Shown here: positions 19,372 through 29,125 of the stretch, one piece after another
Position numbering within the stretch: the stretch's first letter is position 1
Layout of the letters: every line of letters begins with the position of its first letter
Source: Solimicrobium sp.
GTDB lineage: Bacteria; Pseudomonadota; Gammaproteobacteria; Burkholderiales; Burkholderiaceae_D
NCBI GenBank assembly: GCA_021155915.1
Contig: JAJNBE010000007.1
Coordinates: 1-50,147, forward strand
Reading direction: 5' to 3'
Length of the DNA stretch: 50,147 nucleotides
The notes under the pieces: generated by a model
Seen by the model: only the letters and a program-made list of their open reading frames with translations
The model's database searches: none
What the model was told of the DNA's origin: nothing
Program-made: the position numbers and the translations under genes

Positions 19372-20367
19372 ATGATAGCTAAATCTTTCAGTGACCTCGT
19401 ATTCGACGATGTGTTTATGGAATTAAGCGAGGTGCTGCCGCAGACCCCAGTCTTCGTTAAGCTAGAAGGGTTTTCGGCCACCGGATCAATAAAGGTCAAG
19501 TCGGCCGTGCGCATGATCGAACGACTAGAGCTAGAAAATCGGCTAAGACCGGAATGTTCGCTAATCGAAAGTTCATCCGGTAATCTTGGTTTAGCGCTGA
19601 GTATGGCATGTGCTGCGAAAGGATATTCCTTTACCTGTGTTAGTGATCCGAATATTTCGCCGCAAACCGCTAAAATGATTGAGTCTTATGGGGCACGTCT
19701 TCTAATCGTTAAGCAACATGATAAGAACGGCGGGTTTTTAGGCAGTCGGATTGACCTGATTAACGCGATGCTGGCAGCCGATCATAACCTGGTCTGGACA
19801 AACCAATACGAGAGTATCAACAATGTTGAGGCGCATTATCTTACCACTGCACCAGCGATTCTACGGCAATTCCCGGCACCCGACTACGTATTTGTCGGAG
19901 CCGGTACCACAGGCACGTTGGGGGGTATCTCACGTTATCTTCGTCAGCAATCACCGCATACCAAACTGATCGCTGTTGATAGCGCCGGTTCAGTTACTTT
20001 CGGACAGCCCTCTGGACCACGGTACATCGCGGGCCTCGGTACTAGCCGGCCGCCCAAAATCCGTAAGCATTCAAATTTCGATGCGCTGGTAATGGTAAAA
20101 GAAGAAGATGCCGTACGCATGTGTCATCAATTGGCATACAAGAAGGGTATTTTACTAGGCGGTTCTTCGGGAACGGTATTATGCGCTGTGCAACAGTATG
20201 CACCACAAATTTCCCGCAGCGCTTGTGTAGTTGCCATCTCACCCGATTTCGGGGATCGCTACATGGATACTATTTACAATCCGCGATGGGTCGCTAGTCA
20301 CTTCCCTCATTTTTACGCCCCTAAAAGCACGGTCGAACTGTCAGATGAATGCGTTATATTCACCTGA
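19372..20367 (+). CDS. sbnA: SbnA-like N-(2-amino-2-carboxyethyl)-L-glutamate synthase
   Basis: 331 residues of PLP-dependent fold type II, cysteine-synthase superfamily. The Schiff-base lysine is in GFSATGSIKVKSA, the substrate-binding loop in ESSSGNLGLALS, and the glycine-rich phosphate loop in GAGTTGTLGG; KKGILLGGSSGTVLCA is conserved near the C terminus. SbnA condenses O-phospho-L-serine with L-glutamate to N-(1-amino-1-carboxyl-2-ethyl)-glutamate, the first step to L-2,3-diaminopropionate. The start ATG 19372 has GAAGAG upstream. Its 3' end overlaps the SbnB-like gene by 19 bp. General cysteine synthase is the alternative, but the SbnB neighbour and the serine-kinase-like gene at 35.3-35.7 kb support the SbnA role. 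Confidence 0.9.
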   Translation: MIAKSFSDLVFDDVFMELSEVLPQTPVFVKLEGFSATGSIKVKSAVRMIERLELENRLRPECSLIESSSGNLGLALSMACAAKGYSFTCVSDPNISPQTAKMIESYGARLLIVKQHDKNGGFLGSRIDLINAMLAADHNLVWTNQYESINNVEAHYLTTAPAILRQFPAPDYVFVGAGTTGTLGGISRYLRQQSPHTKLIAVDSAGSVTFGQPSGPRYIAGLGTSRPPKIRKHSNFDALVMVKEEDAVRMCHQLAYKKGILLGGSSGTVLCAVQQYAPQISRSACVVAISPDFGDRYMDTIYNPRWVASHFPHFYAPKSTVELSDECVIFT

Positions 20368-21431
20368 AGTCCCCTGACCAATTCTTGGAGATTAAATTGA
20401 AAAATGCAGAGCTGCCCATCTTAAAAGTGATTGGAGCTAAATATATAGAGCAGTGGCTTAATAAACATCCGAAGCGCATCTTGGAATTGGTAAAAGAAGT
20501 ATATTTAGCCCATTCGCAAGGACGCACGGTCAATCCAGATAGCTACTTTTTGCGAATTCCAAACAGCGACACCGATCGTTTCATCGCGCTGCCCGCAGTG
20601 CTTGAGGATGAGCATCCAATCGTTGGGATCAAATGGATCGCGAGCTTTCCTCACAATGTAGTGCAAGGGATTGACCGTGCTTCTGCACTGCTGATTTTAA
20701 ATGACCGACGCACCGGTTATCCACTGGCCTGCATGGAAGGAAGCGCCATTAGTGCCACGCGCACTGCGGCTTCGGCAGTGTTGGGCGCGCATTATTTGCA
20801 CATCACGCCGGGCCACATTCAGCAACTGGCAATCATTGGCTGCGGGCCAATTGCCTATCGCACCCTCACCTTATTGGTGCAGCTTGGGTGGCGAATTGGT
20901 GGATTAATGTTATGTGATACGGTACCGGAGCGAGCTGAACTATTCCGAAAAAAATGTTCACGTTTAGACGTGCCTTGCCGGCTGGCGCACCTGACAGAAA
21001 CCATTCAGAGTAGCGACATGTTGATTTTTGCCACGTCGGCGGTGTGTCCAACCATAACTCAAGTGGAATGGTTTAAACATGCGCCAACAGTACTGCACAT
21101 GTCATTACGGGACCTATCTCCCGAAATCATATTGGCGGGACAAAACGTCGCTGACGATGTTGAGCACTGCCTGAAGGCAAATACTTCACTTGATCTTGCT
21201 TCAAAAAACGCAGGTCATAGCCGATTCATCGATGGTGATATCGCGGACGCCATCACAGGTCGAATCGTCCCTGATCCAATGCGCACACGAATATTTTCAC
21301 CGTTTGGGATGGGTATTTTGGATCTGGCAGTGGGGCGTGAAATTCTGGCTACCGCGGATCATAGGAGCATCTTGGAAATGCCGGACTTTTTTCCAACACC
21401 CTTTCAGCAGGAACACATTACGCATTACTAA
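20349..21431 (+). CDS. sbnB: SbnB-like N-((2S)-2-amino-2-carboxyethyl)-L-glutamate dehydrogenase
   Basis: 360 residues of the ornithine cyclodeaminase/mu-crystallin family, with GIKWIASFPHNVVQG and the signature LNDRRTGYPLACMEGSAISATRTAA, then the Rossmann motif AIIGCGPIAYRTL for NAD. SbnB oxidatively splits the SbnA product to L-2,3-diaminopropionate plus 2-oxoglutarate. The frame overlaps sbnA by 19 bp without a clear ribosome site, pointing to translational coupling. Immediately after its stop begins a MITE-like element, then the Dap-type NRPS module, which is the likely consumer of the product. Confidence 0.92.
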   Translation: MRYIHLKSPDQFLEIKLKNAELPILKVIGAKYIEQWLNKHPKRILELVKEVYLAHSQGRTVNPDSYFLRIPNSDTDRFIALPAVLEDEHPIVGIKWIASFPHNVVQGIDRASALLILNDRRTGYPLACMEGSAISATRTAASAVLGAHYLHITPGHIQQLAIIGCGPIAYRTLTLLVQLGWRIGGLMLCDTVPERAELFRKKCSRLDVPCRLAHLTETIQSSDMLIFATSAVCPTITQVEWFKHAPTVLHMSLRDLSPEIILAGQNVADDVEHCLKANTSLDLASKNAGHSRFIDGDIADAITGRIVPDPMRTRIFSPFGMGILDLAVGREILATADHRSILEMPDFFPTPFQQEHITHY

Positions 21432-21750
21432 GCCCAGATTTTCTATTAGATCGCTAAATTTCGTGATGACGCTGATAAACGTTGACTACCAGGCCAATAA
21501 CACTAGCGCAAATTACATGCGACGCAACCCAGTTAATTGAACGTCTTTTAAGTTGCCTGGACTGCTTTTCTTCTTTTTGTGGCATATAGGCCGCCGCGGC
21601 GGCGTGGTGGAGCAAAGGTTCACAGTGCATTCACTGCGCTTACGAACGTGCTTTCTCTATCAAAAAATTTTCATGAGCCCAAAGGTTTTTTGCGGCAAAA
21701 CGACTTAAAAAAAGCACACCTGCCTCCGTCTTAATTGAAGATCTCGGCTA
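21431..21750. mobile_element. MITE-like element, copy 1 (320 bp, diverged)
   Basis: Bounded by imperfect 23-bp terminal inverted repeats at 21431-21453 (AGCCCAGATTTTC...) and 21727-21749 (reverse complement AGCCGAGATCTTC...), 17 of 23 matching. The interior is similar along its whole length to the element at 31732-32111, including a CAGTGCATTCACTG near-palindrome and a CCCAAAGG block. It starts at the last base of the sbnB stop codon and fills most of the gap before the next NRPS, so it may carry or disrupt a promoter or terminator. No coding capacity and no clear target duplication. Confidence 0.6.
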
Positions 21751-21874
21751 AGTTATCTCCAAACCGTGAATATTTACACATGTACGTCGTCGACACATGC
21801 TGGCATTCTATGGCCAGAATATAGGGCAGTTCAAAGATATAGTGAAATCTGTTGCAGGATATCAAGGAGTTAAG

Positions 21875-24800
21875 ATGAGTGATGTGGATACGGTGCAGAC
21901 TGGCGTGAATTCGGAACAGCAACACAAGTTAGAAAAGGCTTTGCTGACTAGGCGCAAAACGCAGCCCTTGACGACACCTGAGCGCAACGAGATGCAACAA
22001 TCCGCACCCTTATCAATGGCACAGCGACGGCTTTGGTTACACGAAACTATGGAAAAATGCGGTGCACTTTATAATATACCTTGCGCGCTGCGTCTCACAG
22101 GTGTTCTAAATGTGGAAGCCTTGCGTCAGGCAATTAATCTTCATGTACAGCGCCACGCTGTCTTACGCAGCCATTTTCAAATACACAACGGTCACCCGCA
22201 GCAGGTTTGTGTACCGGTGCTGCATATAGATTTGCCTCTGGTGCAAGTGAAGGATGAGATTGAGGCATCCAAGTTCCTACGCACCGAAGCCGATATACCG
22301 TTCAATTTAGATCAACCGGGATTACTGCGCTGTCATGTACTACAACTAAGTTCGCACAATCATATATTGCTGATAACCCTGCACCACATTGTGTCAGACG
22401 GTTGGTCGCTCGGCATTATGATGCATGAAATTTCGCAAACTTACGTTTCCCTCTGTAGTGGAAGGCAAGTGCAATTACCTGAGTTACCGATGCAATATCT
22501 CAGTTACAGTTTGTGGCAGCGCAAATGGTTGGATGCGGACCGTATTCAACGGCAGTTATTGTTCTGGGAAGCTGCTTTGCAAAATGCACCCGAACTGTTG
22601 TCGCTTCCGACAGCTAAACCTCGACTACCACGTAAAAGTTACCAGGGCGACATATACCGTTTTGTAATCGACATAGAGCGAGTGCGGCAGCTCAAGCAGC
22701 TATGCCGAAACCACGACGTGACCTTGCATATGCTGCTGCTGGCAAGCTTCAATATTTTGCTGTCACGTTATAGTGGCTGCAACGACATCGTTCTAGGTAC
22801 ACCCGTTGCCAACCGTTTTCCACAAGAAGCAGAGACGCTGGTGGGTTTTTTCGCTAATACCTTAGCTATGCGCAATCAGGTAACGCCCGAGTTGTCATTT
22901 TCAACCTTTTTGAACCAAGTAAAGAAGAATGCACTGGCCGCTTATGCTCATCAGGACGTGCCCTTTGATTTAGTAGTAGAACATGTCAAACCAAATCGCA
23001 GTCAAAGTCACAGCCCGATTTTTCAAGTCGAATTTGTTCTGCAAAAAACTATGGCGCGCCGCTTTCCCATGGGTCAACTGGAGGCTGAAGTTTTTCCCCG
23101 TGACAGCAGCTATACTAAATTTGATCTGACACTCTCAATGGAAGAGTGTGGCGCCAGTTTGTATGGTGCATTTGAATTCAACAGCCACCTGTTTAATCAG
23201 GACTTTGCTCACCGTCTTTCGACACATTTTCAGGCTCTGTTAGACAGTATCATCAAAAATCCACAACAGCCAATTTGGTCGCTGGACATATTAAGCCCCG
23301 CCGAGGTCAGCGAGTTACAGAAGTGGTCAGTGCATGGCACCGAAATTCCGGTTGATCGAAGCGTGCTTGATTATTTTTCTGATCAGGTAGCGTGTCAGCC
23401 GCATGCTGTGGCAATTTGCCATAACGATGAATTCTTGAGCTACACCGAACTGGAGCAGTACGCCAACCGGCTGGCGCATGCCATGTGCCATGCCGGTGTG
23501 ACCAGCGGTCAGCGGGTAGCCTTATATCTAGATCGAGGCATAGACTATCTGATTGCTATGCTGGCCACGCTCAAGTTGGGAGGGGTGTTTGTTCCCTTCA
23601 ATCCCAATTTGGGTCCGGCGCGAAATAAGGACACCCTTAAGCGCGCCGATCCGATGTTGATCCTAGTGGGCGAATCCTATGCAACGAGTCTTGCTTCAGT
23701 TGACCATAATACTGAGGTAATGCTATTACAGCGGCACACGTTGTTTGAATGGCCAGAAAGTGCACCAGATCAACGCCCGGTTACGCTTGACGGCACTGCT
23801 TACATAATCTTCACCTCAGGATCAACTGGAGAGCCAAAAGGTGCGATGGTAACTCAACGCGGCATGATAAATCATTTGTTGGCAAAAATCAGGGACTTAA
23901 CGCTGACGGAGAATGACGCTGTCGCACAAATAGCTGTGCAGACCTTTGATGTGTCTGTGTGGCAGTTCTTAGCGCCATTGCTTGTAGGAGCACGTACCCA
24001 AGTATTCACCGGGGTGCAGGCATGGGAACCGGCACCATTGCTGCGTCAGTTGCAGGAACGTCATATTAGCGTTGTCGAGACAGTACCATCGCATCTGGAA
24101 ATACTTCTCGATGAAGTGAAGCGCAATCCCATTGGAAAGTATCTGCCTGAACTCAGATGGATGATTAGCAATGGTGAGCCTATGGCGATGGACCTGTGTT
24201 CGCGCTGGTTCGATATATTTCCTACTGTAGAGTTAATGAATGCTTATGGACCGACCGAATGTTCAGATGATGTCACCCATCTGTGTTTGAGTGAGAAACC
24301 AAATTACGCACTGTCTTACCTACCGATTGGAAGGCCGATCGCAAATGCCAGTATCTATGTACTTGATTCTTATGTGAGGCCGGTACCGATTGGCGTGACT
24401 GGCGAGATTCATATCGGTGGCGTTTGTGTTGGCCAAGGTTACTTCCGCGACGAGGAAAAAACCCGTAACCGTTTTGTTGAAGATCGTTTTTCTGGAAGGC
24501 CACATGCCCGACTTTACAAAAGCGGCGATCTCGGTCGCTACCATTCTGATGGGACTTTAGAACTACTGGGCCGTAGTGATTTTCAAGTAAAAGTACGCGG
24601 ATGCCGAATTGAACCCGGCGAGGTCGAAGCCGCTTTGCAGCAGCATCCTTCTATTGAACAATGTCTCGTAATGGGTATCAAGGACTCCGCCGATCAAGTA
24701 CAGCTGATTGCCTATGTCGTCCCTCAAGTAAGGCCAGCGCCAAGTGTGAGGGAATTGCAAGCTTTTTGCAAACAGTTGTTACCTGATTACATGGTACCGA

Positions 24801-25132
24801 GTGGAATATTATTTTTAGATGAGTTCCCCTTGCTGTCCAACGGTAAGCTCGATCGTAGTCAGTTAGCCATTTTCGAACCAGACCTAACACAGCAGTATAT
24901 TGCACCTCGAAATGCCACAGAAGCCAGCCTGGCGCTGATTTGGGCCGAAGTCATCAATCTTCAGCAAGTCGGCGTACAGGACAACTTTTTCCATATCGGT
25001 GGTCATTCTTTGCTTGCTATTGATCTGGTAACTCGTTGCAAAGCCATACTTGGCGATGGGATGTCGCTAGAGAAATTGTTTGATTATCCGACTATCGAAG
25101 AGTTGGTTGAGATGCTCAGCTATAAAGAATAG
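21875..25132 (+). CDS. Single-module NRPS, C-A-T, predicted to load L-Dap
   Basis: 1085 residues from ATG 21875 (AAGGAG seven bases upstream); the frame is open to 21797 but that start lacks a ribosome site. C domain with HHIVSDGWS (H170, H171, D175); A domain with FTSGSTGEPKG (~646), NAYGPTECSDD and NGKLDR; T domain GGHSLL (S1045). The specificity code read by eye is D-V-W-E-I-N-A-D-D-K, close to the diaminobutyrate code D-I-W-E-L-T-A-D-D-K, with Glu and two Asp residues to bind a side-chain amine. With sbnA and sbnB directly upstream, L-2,3-diaminopropionate is the best substrate guess. It is nine bases from the next NRPS gene and surely co-transcribed with it. Confidence 0.93.
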   Translation: MSDVDTVQTGVNSEQQHKLEKALLTRRKTQPLTTPERNEMQQSAPLSMAQRRLWLHETMEKCGALYNIPCALRLTGVLNVEALRQAINLHVQRHAVLRSHFQIHNGHPQQVCVPVLHIDLPLVQVKDEIEASKFLRTEADIPFNLDQPGLLRCHVLQLSSHNHILLITLHHIVSDGWSLGIMMHEISQTYVSLCSGRQVQLPELPMQYLSYSLWQRKWLDADRIQRQLLFWEAALQNAPELLSLPTAKPRLPRKSYQGDIYRFVIDIERVRQLKQLCRNHDVTLHMLLLASFNILLSRYSGCNDIVLGTPVANRFPQEAETLVGFFANTLAMRNQVTPELSFSTFLNQVKKNALAAYAHQDVPFDLVVEHVKPNRSQSHSPIFQVEFVLQKTMARRFPMGQLEAEVFPRDSSYTKFDLTLSMEECGASLYGAFEFNSHLFNQDFAHRLSTHFQALLDSIIKNPQQPIWSLDILSPAEVSELQKWSVHGTEIPVDRSVLDYFSDQVACQPHAVAICHNDEFLSYTELEQYANRLAHAMCHAGVTSGQRVALYLDRGIDYLIAMLATLKLGGVFVPFNPNLGPARNKDTLKRADPMLILVGESYATSLASVDHNTEVMLLQRHTLFEWPESAPDQRPVTLDGTAYIIFTSGSTGEPKGAMVTQRGMINHLLAKIRDLTLTENDAVAQIAVQTFDVSVWQFLAPLLVGARTQVFTGVQAWEPAPLLRQLQERHISVVETVPSHLEILLDEVKRNPIGKYLPELRWMISNGEPMAMDLCSRWFDIFPTVELMNAYGPTECSDDVTHLCLSEKPNYALSYLPIGRPIANASIYVLDSYVRPVPIGVTGEIHIGGVCVGQGYFRDEEKTRNRFVEDRFSGRPHARLYKSGDLGRYHSDGTLELLGRSDFQVKVRGCRIEPGEVEAALQQHPSIEQCLVMGIKDSADQVQLIAYVVPQVRPAPSVRELQAFCKQLLPDYMVPSGILFLDEFPLLSNGKLDRSQLAIFEPDLTQQYIAPRNATEASLALIWAEVINLQQVGVQDNFFHIGGHSLLAIDLVTRCKAILGDGMSLEKLFDYPTIEELVEMLSYKE

Positions 25133-25141
25133 GAGTGCCGG

Positions 25142-28100
25142 ATGACACAAATTTCACAGCAACATCGGCTGCATGATTTAGCCCCCAGCCAGATTCCTGA
25201 ATGGTATTCCTATCAGCTCATTCCGGACAGTGCTGTGTACAACATTAGTTTCAATCATTTTTTTTTGACAAAAATCGATCCTGCGATTTTCTTGCAGGCC
25301 TGGCAGCATATCTTGGATCGCCACGACATATTTCGCATTCGGATAACTTATGCTGACGGAAAACCTAAACAGTTTCTGTCGGATCGGGTGATCCTTCATC
25401 GGGAAACGCTGCTGATAGATCGCACCATCCTAAACCATGGACAAATTGCAGAAGAACAGCAAAAACAGGCAAGCTATTTCGCGCTAAAACCATTCAATTT
25501 TGATAGCGAAGCGCTGTTCCGGTTGCACTTAATTGCATATGCAGGAGACGAGTATCAACTGATCTTTACGGTGCATCATATCATTTGGGATGAGACCAGC
25601 ACCATGAATCTGATACGTGAGTTTGCGGCGCTGTATATGGCTTACAGCGAAAAACGAGAGATAATATTGCCAGCTCTACCCTATAGTTTCCTCGCCTATG
25701 CTGACCGTGTTAATCAAGACATTGCGTCCGGGCGCTATGCTCATCATCGAGCGTATTGGATGGAACAATTTAAGCAACTGCCAGAACCATTGAACTTGCC
25801 CACCGATCATCCACGTCCGGCGTTGCAAACCTTTAATGGGAATACTGCGAAGATCTGGTTACCGCACACGCTCACCCGTGAAATTCACCGTTTTTGCGCA
25901 AACCACAATACCACCATATTCATGCTGCTGCTTGCGGTGCTCGATGTCTATCTGTATCGCATCAGCGGCCAAGATGACTTTGTATTGGGCTGTCCGATCG
26001 CCGGGCGAGGACATGAAGAAAAATCGCTACTGGGATGTTTCGCAGTTCCGATGCCGATTCGTTGCCGGATTACATCGGGCATGTCCTTCGATGAGCTGCT
26101 CAATCAGGTCAAAAAAACGGTAATAGATGCATTTGAACATTATTGTTATCCGTGCGTATCTATGATTGAGCAGCTAAGTCACGTTAAGGACCTTTCACGA
26201 CCGAAGCTATTCTCCTTAATGACCGGCGTGCAGAATAATAAATCAGAATTTATGAATATTGCGCTGGGCGAGGGTAGCCTCTATGCCAAGGAAATCTATT
26301 CGGCCGAAAATCACGGTGCTCGTTTTGACTTGGCAATTGGAATGGATCTGGTAGGCAGCGATATCAAATTTTTTTGCACTTATAACAGAGATTTATATGA
26401 AGAAGACAGCGTAGTACGAATTTTGGACGATGTCGCGTCCCTGTTTTCTCGTGTAATAGCTGATCCACGGCAGACTGTGGCTACTTACCCGCTATTATCG
26501 GCAGTGAACGCACAACGTGTCCTTGTTGACGTTAATCGTACTGAAATGAAATACGAGACCGGTAATACTATAATTGACTGGATTGACCAACAAAGCATCA
26601 AACAACCCAATGCAGTAGCAGTGATCAGTGCCGATGGCGCTCTTAGCTATGCAGAATTCGCCAGGTTAAGCATGAAAATCGCAGCTTCGTTACTGGCTGT
26701 CGGTGTGGCTGAGCAAGAACCCGTCGGAGTATTACTTGTGCCCGATACGACTATGTTGGCCAGTTTACTTGCCATCATGCGCATCGGTGCGATCTATGTT
26801 CCCTTGAATGAAGAGTGGCCACCAAGCCGGCTTGCTGATGTCGCAATACAGGTAGGCTTCAAGGTCGTGCTTACTTGCAAGAAATTAAGAGCTGCCGCCG
26901 CTACGCTAAGTTCGCAATTGCTGTTTGTCGAACACGTCGATGAGGTACCGACAACCATAGTAAATAATCGCGCACGGCCAGGTAATGTAGCATATATTTT
27001 GTTCACCTCTGGCAGCACGGGAAAGCCAAAAGGAATCCCGATTGGGCACCAAGGTTTATTCAATCTGATTGCATCTACGCAAGCACGTTACAAGCTTACA
27101 ATGGCAGACCGGATGCTATTTTGGACCGCCTGTTCTTTTGATGTATCGTTATTAGATATTTGCTGGCCCCTAGCCTGCGGTGCTCAAATTGTGCTCTGGC
27201 CACTAGCGACATCGAAAGCGCCCGATACTATAATAGATGTGCTAGATGACTACGGAGTGACAGTATTTCAAACTGTTCCGACCACGCTAGATGTTTTGTG
27301 CGACGCAAGATTGCGTCAGCCAAATAGCCAGAGCAAATTACGGTTGATCATTTGCGGCGCAGCAGCCCTAAGAGGTGCGGTATGCAAGCGAGTTGCGCGG
27401 GCGTTCGGATGTCGTTTGGCCAATCATTACGGCCCAACAGAAGTGACGGTCGATGCATTATGGTTTGACTGTACGGGTTCCGTTCATCATGAAATGGTGC
27501 CGATTGGTGCGCCGCTGCCGAATGTTAACGTATTCGTGCTCGATGAGCGCGATGAGCCGCTGCCTATAGGTGTCACCGGTAATATCTGCATAGCTTCACC
27601 TGGCCTAAGCCCCGGGTACTGGCGCGCCCCCGAACTAACCAAATCAGCTTTTTTTTCCAAGATGTTGATCCCGGACAAGCTGCCACTACGACTTTATCGG
27701 ACCGGAGACCTGGGTAAATTCGATCGTGATGGAGTACTGCATTATGTGGGTCGCAAGGATAACCAGGTAAAAGTACACGGTAATCGAGTAGAACTGGGCG
27801 ATATCGAGAGTGCGCTGCTACGGCATCCGGGCGTGTCAAAGGCAGTTGCATTTTTACAGCAAGAAAGGAACGGTGTAAGCCGCTTGAAGGCAGTAATTGA
27901 ATTACGAGATAATGCTATCAATTGCTTTAAAGCGCGCGGTAATATTTATCGACAATATACTGTTGCGCAGCAGCCTTGGCTACGTCCTCACATGAACCTA
28001 ATACATCACAACACTTGGCCGAGCTATTTTGAAGGTAGCGCTACATTGGCTACATATTGGGACAGGTTGTACACACAATTTCCTTCTTATCAATTCTGTT

Positions 28101-29125
28101 TAGTTGATGAAACAGACAATGTAGTCTGCGTCGCTAATGGAGTTCCACTGTTCTGGAGTGGCGAAGCTGCCACCCTTCCCGGCGGCTGGGATGCAGGCAT
28201 TGAATTGGCATTTCTCCAACAAGCTGAGGGAATCGCGCCGAATACTATTTTGGGTCTAGCGGGAATCGTTGCCAGCCATTGCCAGGGTCGAGGGCTGAGC
28301 AACAAAATTGTCGAGGGTTTCCGTGCGCTGGTCAAAATGCATAAGTTGAATCAATTTCTTGGCCCCGTTCGCCCGGTAGGCATGCTAAATCAAGACAAAA
28401 TGGATGTGTTCGCATGGGCAGAGGCACGCGACGAACATGGCGAACCGCTTGATTTTTGGCTGCGCGTGCATGAACGCTTAGGAGCAACCATGTTGGGTGT
28501 CGCCCCCAATTCGCAATTGGTGCGGGGTTCGCTGCAGGATTGGCAGCGGTGGGCCGGAATTGGTTTTGAAAGTTCAGGATTGTATGTACTACCTGATACG
28601 TTACAAAACGTTGTAGTCGATATCGATAATAACTGCGCCCATTACTACGATCCATCGATCTGGGTGGCCCATCATGGATTACGCGAGTCCAGCTTTGGTG
28701 TGGAAAATCACCTAGGTCTCGCCGAACTTCGTGAGCATCTTCTTGACTGTTTACCGGCTTATATGTTGCCAGATGAATTGCGCATCATGTCAGTTATACC
28801 AATGACCGAAAACGGCAAGGTTGATTCCCTTCGTCTGAATTTCGACGCTCCAGTAGGGCAGGTAAACACCTCGGGACCAGTCTCTCCGGCTCAGGTTCAA
28901 CTGCTCGATATCTGGCAGGATGTCTTGCAATCCAAAATTATAAATATCGATCACGATTTTTTTCAACTTGGCGGTCAGTCGCTGAAGGTGATCGAAATGC
29001 TATTCAGAGTGGAGCAAATTTTTGGAAGCAAGATACGTTTAAAAGATTTTTACCAGCAACCCACGATTTATTACTTGGAACAACTAATAATCCGCCATCA
29101 AAATCAAGAGGCACAACATGGTTGA
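25142..29125 (+). CDS. NRPS module with GNAT-interrupted adenylation domain, C-A(GNAT)-T
   Basis: 1327 residues, GGAG before ATG 25142. The C domain has HHIIWDE (H145, H146, D150; Gly of HHxxxDG is Glu). The A domain has FTSGSTGKPKG (~621), ANHYGPTEVTVD, LYRTGDLG and KDNQVKVHGNRVELGD (~870); then, before the usual A9/A10 blocks (LPAYMLPDE; NGKVD, K1226), come ~250 extra residues (about 930-1180). The insert reads as a GNAT-fold acyltransferase: CQGRGLSNKIVEGF is the acyl-CoA-binding loop, with FWLRVHERLGA, GSLQDWQRWAG and YDPSIWVAHH shared with free-standing GNAT proteins I recall. The substrate code is D-V-L-Q-I-G-H-V-D-K, which I cannot assign. T domain GGQSLK (S1280); no thioesterase follows. 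It overlaps the next gene by eight bases. Confidence 0.93.
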   Translation: MTQISQQHRLHDLAPSQIPEWYSYQLIPDSAVYNISFNHFFLTKIDPAIFLQAWQHILDRHDIFRIRITYADGKPKQFLSDRVILHRETLLIDRTILNHGQIAEEQQKQASYFALKPFNFDSEALFRLHLIAYAGDEYQLIFTVHHIIWDETSTMNLIREFAALYMAYSEKREIILPALPYSFLAYADRVNQDIASGRYAHHRAYWMEQFKQLPEPLNLPTDHPRPALQTFNGNTAKIWLPHTLTREIHRFCANHNTTIFMLLLAVLDVYLYRISGQDDFVLGCPIAGRGHEEKSLLGCFAVPMPIRCRITSGMSFDELLNQVKKTVIDAFEHYCYPCVSMIEQLSHVKDLSRPKLFSLMTGVQNNKSEFMNIALGEGSLYAKEIYSAENHGARFDLAIGMDLVGSDIKFFCTYNRDLYEEDSVVRILDDVASLFSRVIADPRQTVATYPLLSAVNAQRVLVDVNRTEMKYETGNTIIDWIDQQSIKQPNAVAVISADGALSYAEFARLSMKIAASLLAVGVAEQEPVGVLLVPDTTMLASLLAIMRIGAIYVPLNEEWPPSRLADVAIQVGFKVVLTCKKLRAAAATLSSQLLFVEHVDEVPTTIVNNRARPGNVAYILFTSGSTGKPKGIPIGHQGLFNLIASTQARYKLTMADRMLFWTACSFDVSLLDICWPLACGAQIVLWPLATSKAPDTIIDVLDDYGVTVFQTVPTTLDVLCDARLRQPNSQSKLRLIICGAAALRGAVCKRVARAFGCRLANHYGPTEVTVDALWFDCTGSVHHEMVPIGAPLPNVNVFVLDERDEPLPIGVTGNICIASPGLSPGYWRAPELTKSAFFSKMLIPDKLPLRLYRTGDLGKFDRDGVLHYVGRKDNQVKVHGNRVELGDIESALLRHPGVSKAVAFLQQERNGVSRLKAVIELRDNAINCFKARGNIYRQYTVAQQPWLRPHMNLIHHNTWPSYFEGSATLATYWDRLYTQFPSYQFCLVDETDNVVCVANGVPLFWSGEAATLPGGWDAGIELAFLQQAEGIAPNTILGLAGIVASHCQGRGLSNKIVEGFRALVKMHKLNQFLGPVRPVGMLNQDKMDVFAWAEARDEHGEPLDFWLRVHERLGATMLGVAPNSQLVRGSLQDWQRWAGIGFESSGLYVLPDTLQNVVVDIDNNCAHYYDPSIWVAHHGLRESSFGVENHLGLAELREHLLDCLPAYMLPDELRIMSVIPMTENGKVDSLRLNFDAPVGQVNTSGPVSPAQVQLLDIWQDVLQSKIINIDHDFFQLGGQSLKVIEMLFRVEQIFGSKIRLKDFYQQPTIYYLEQLIIRHQNQEAQHG

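Noticed and set aside
9900..29000. Possible in-line epimerase or thioesterase domains in the NRPS genes
   Set aside because: After each T domain the sequence goes directly to a C domain or the protein end; no epimerase HHxxxDG-plus-EGHGR pattern and no GxSxG hydrolase region is present.
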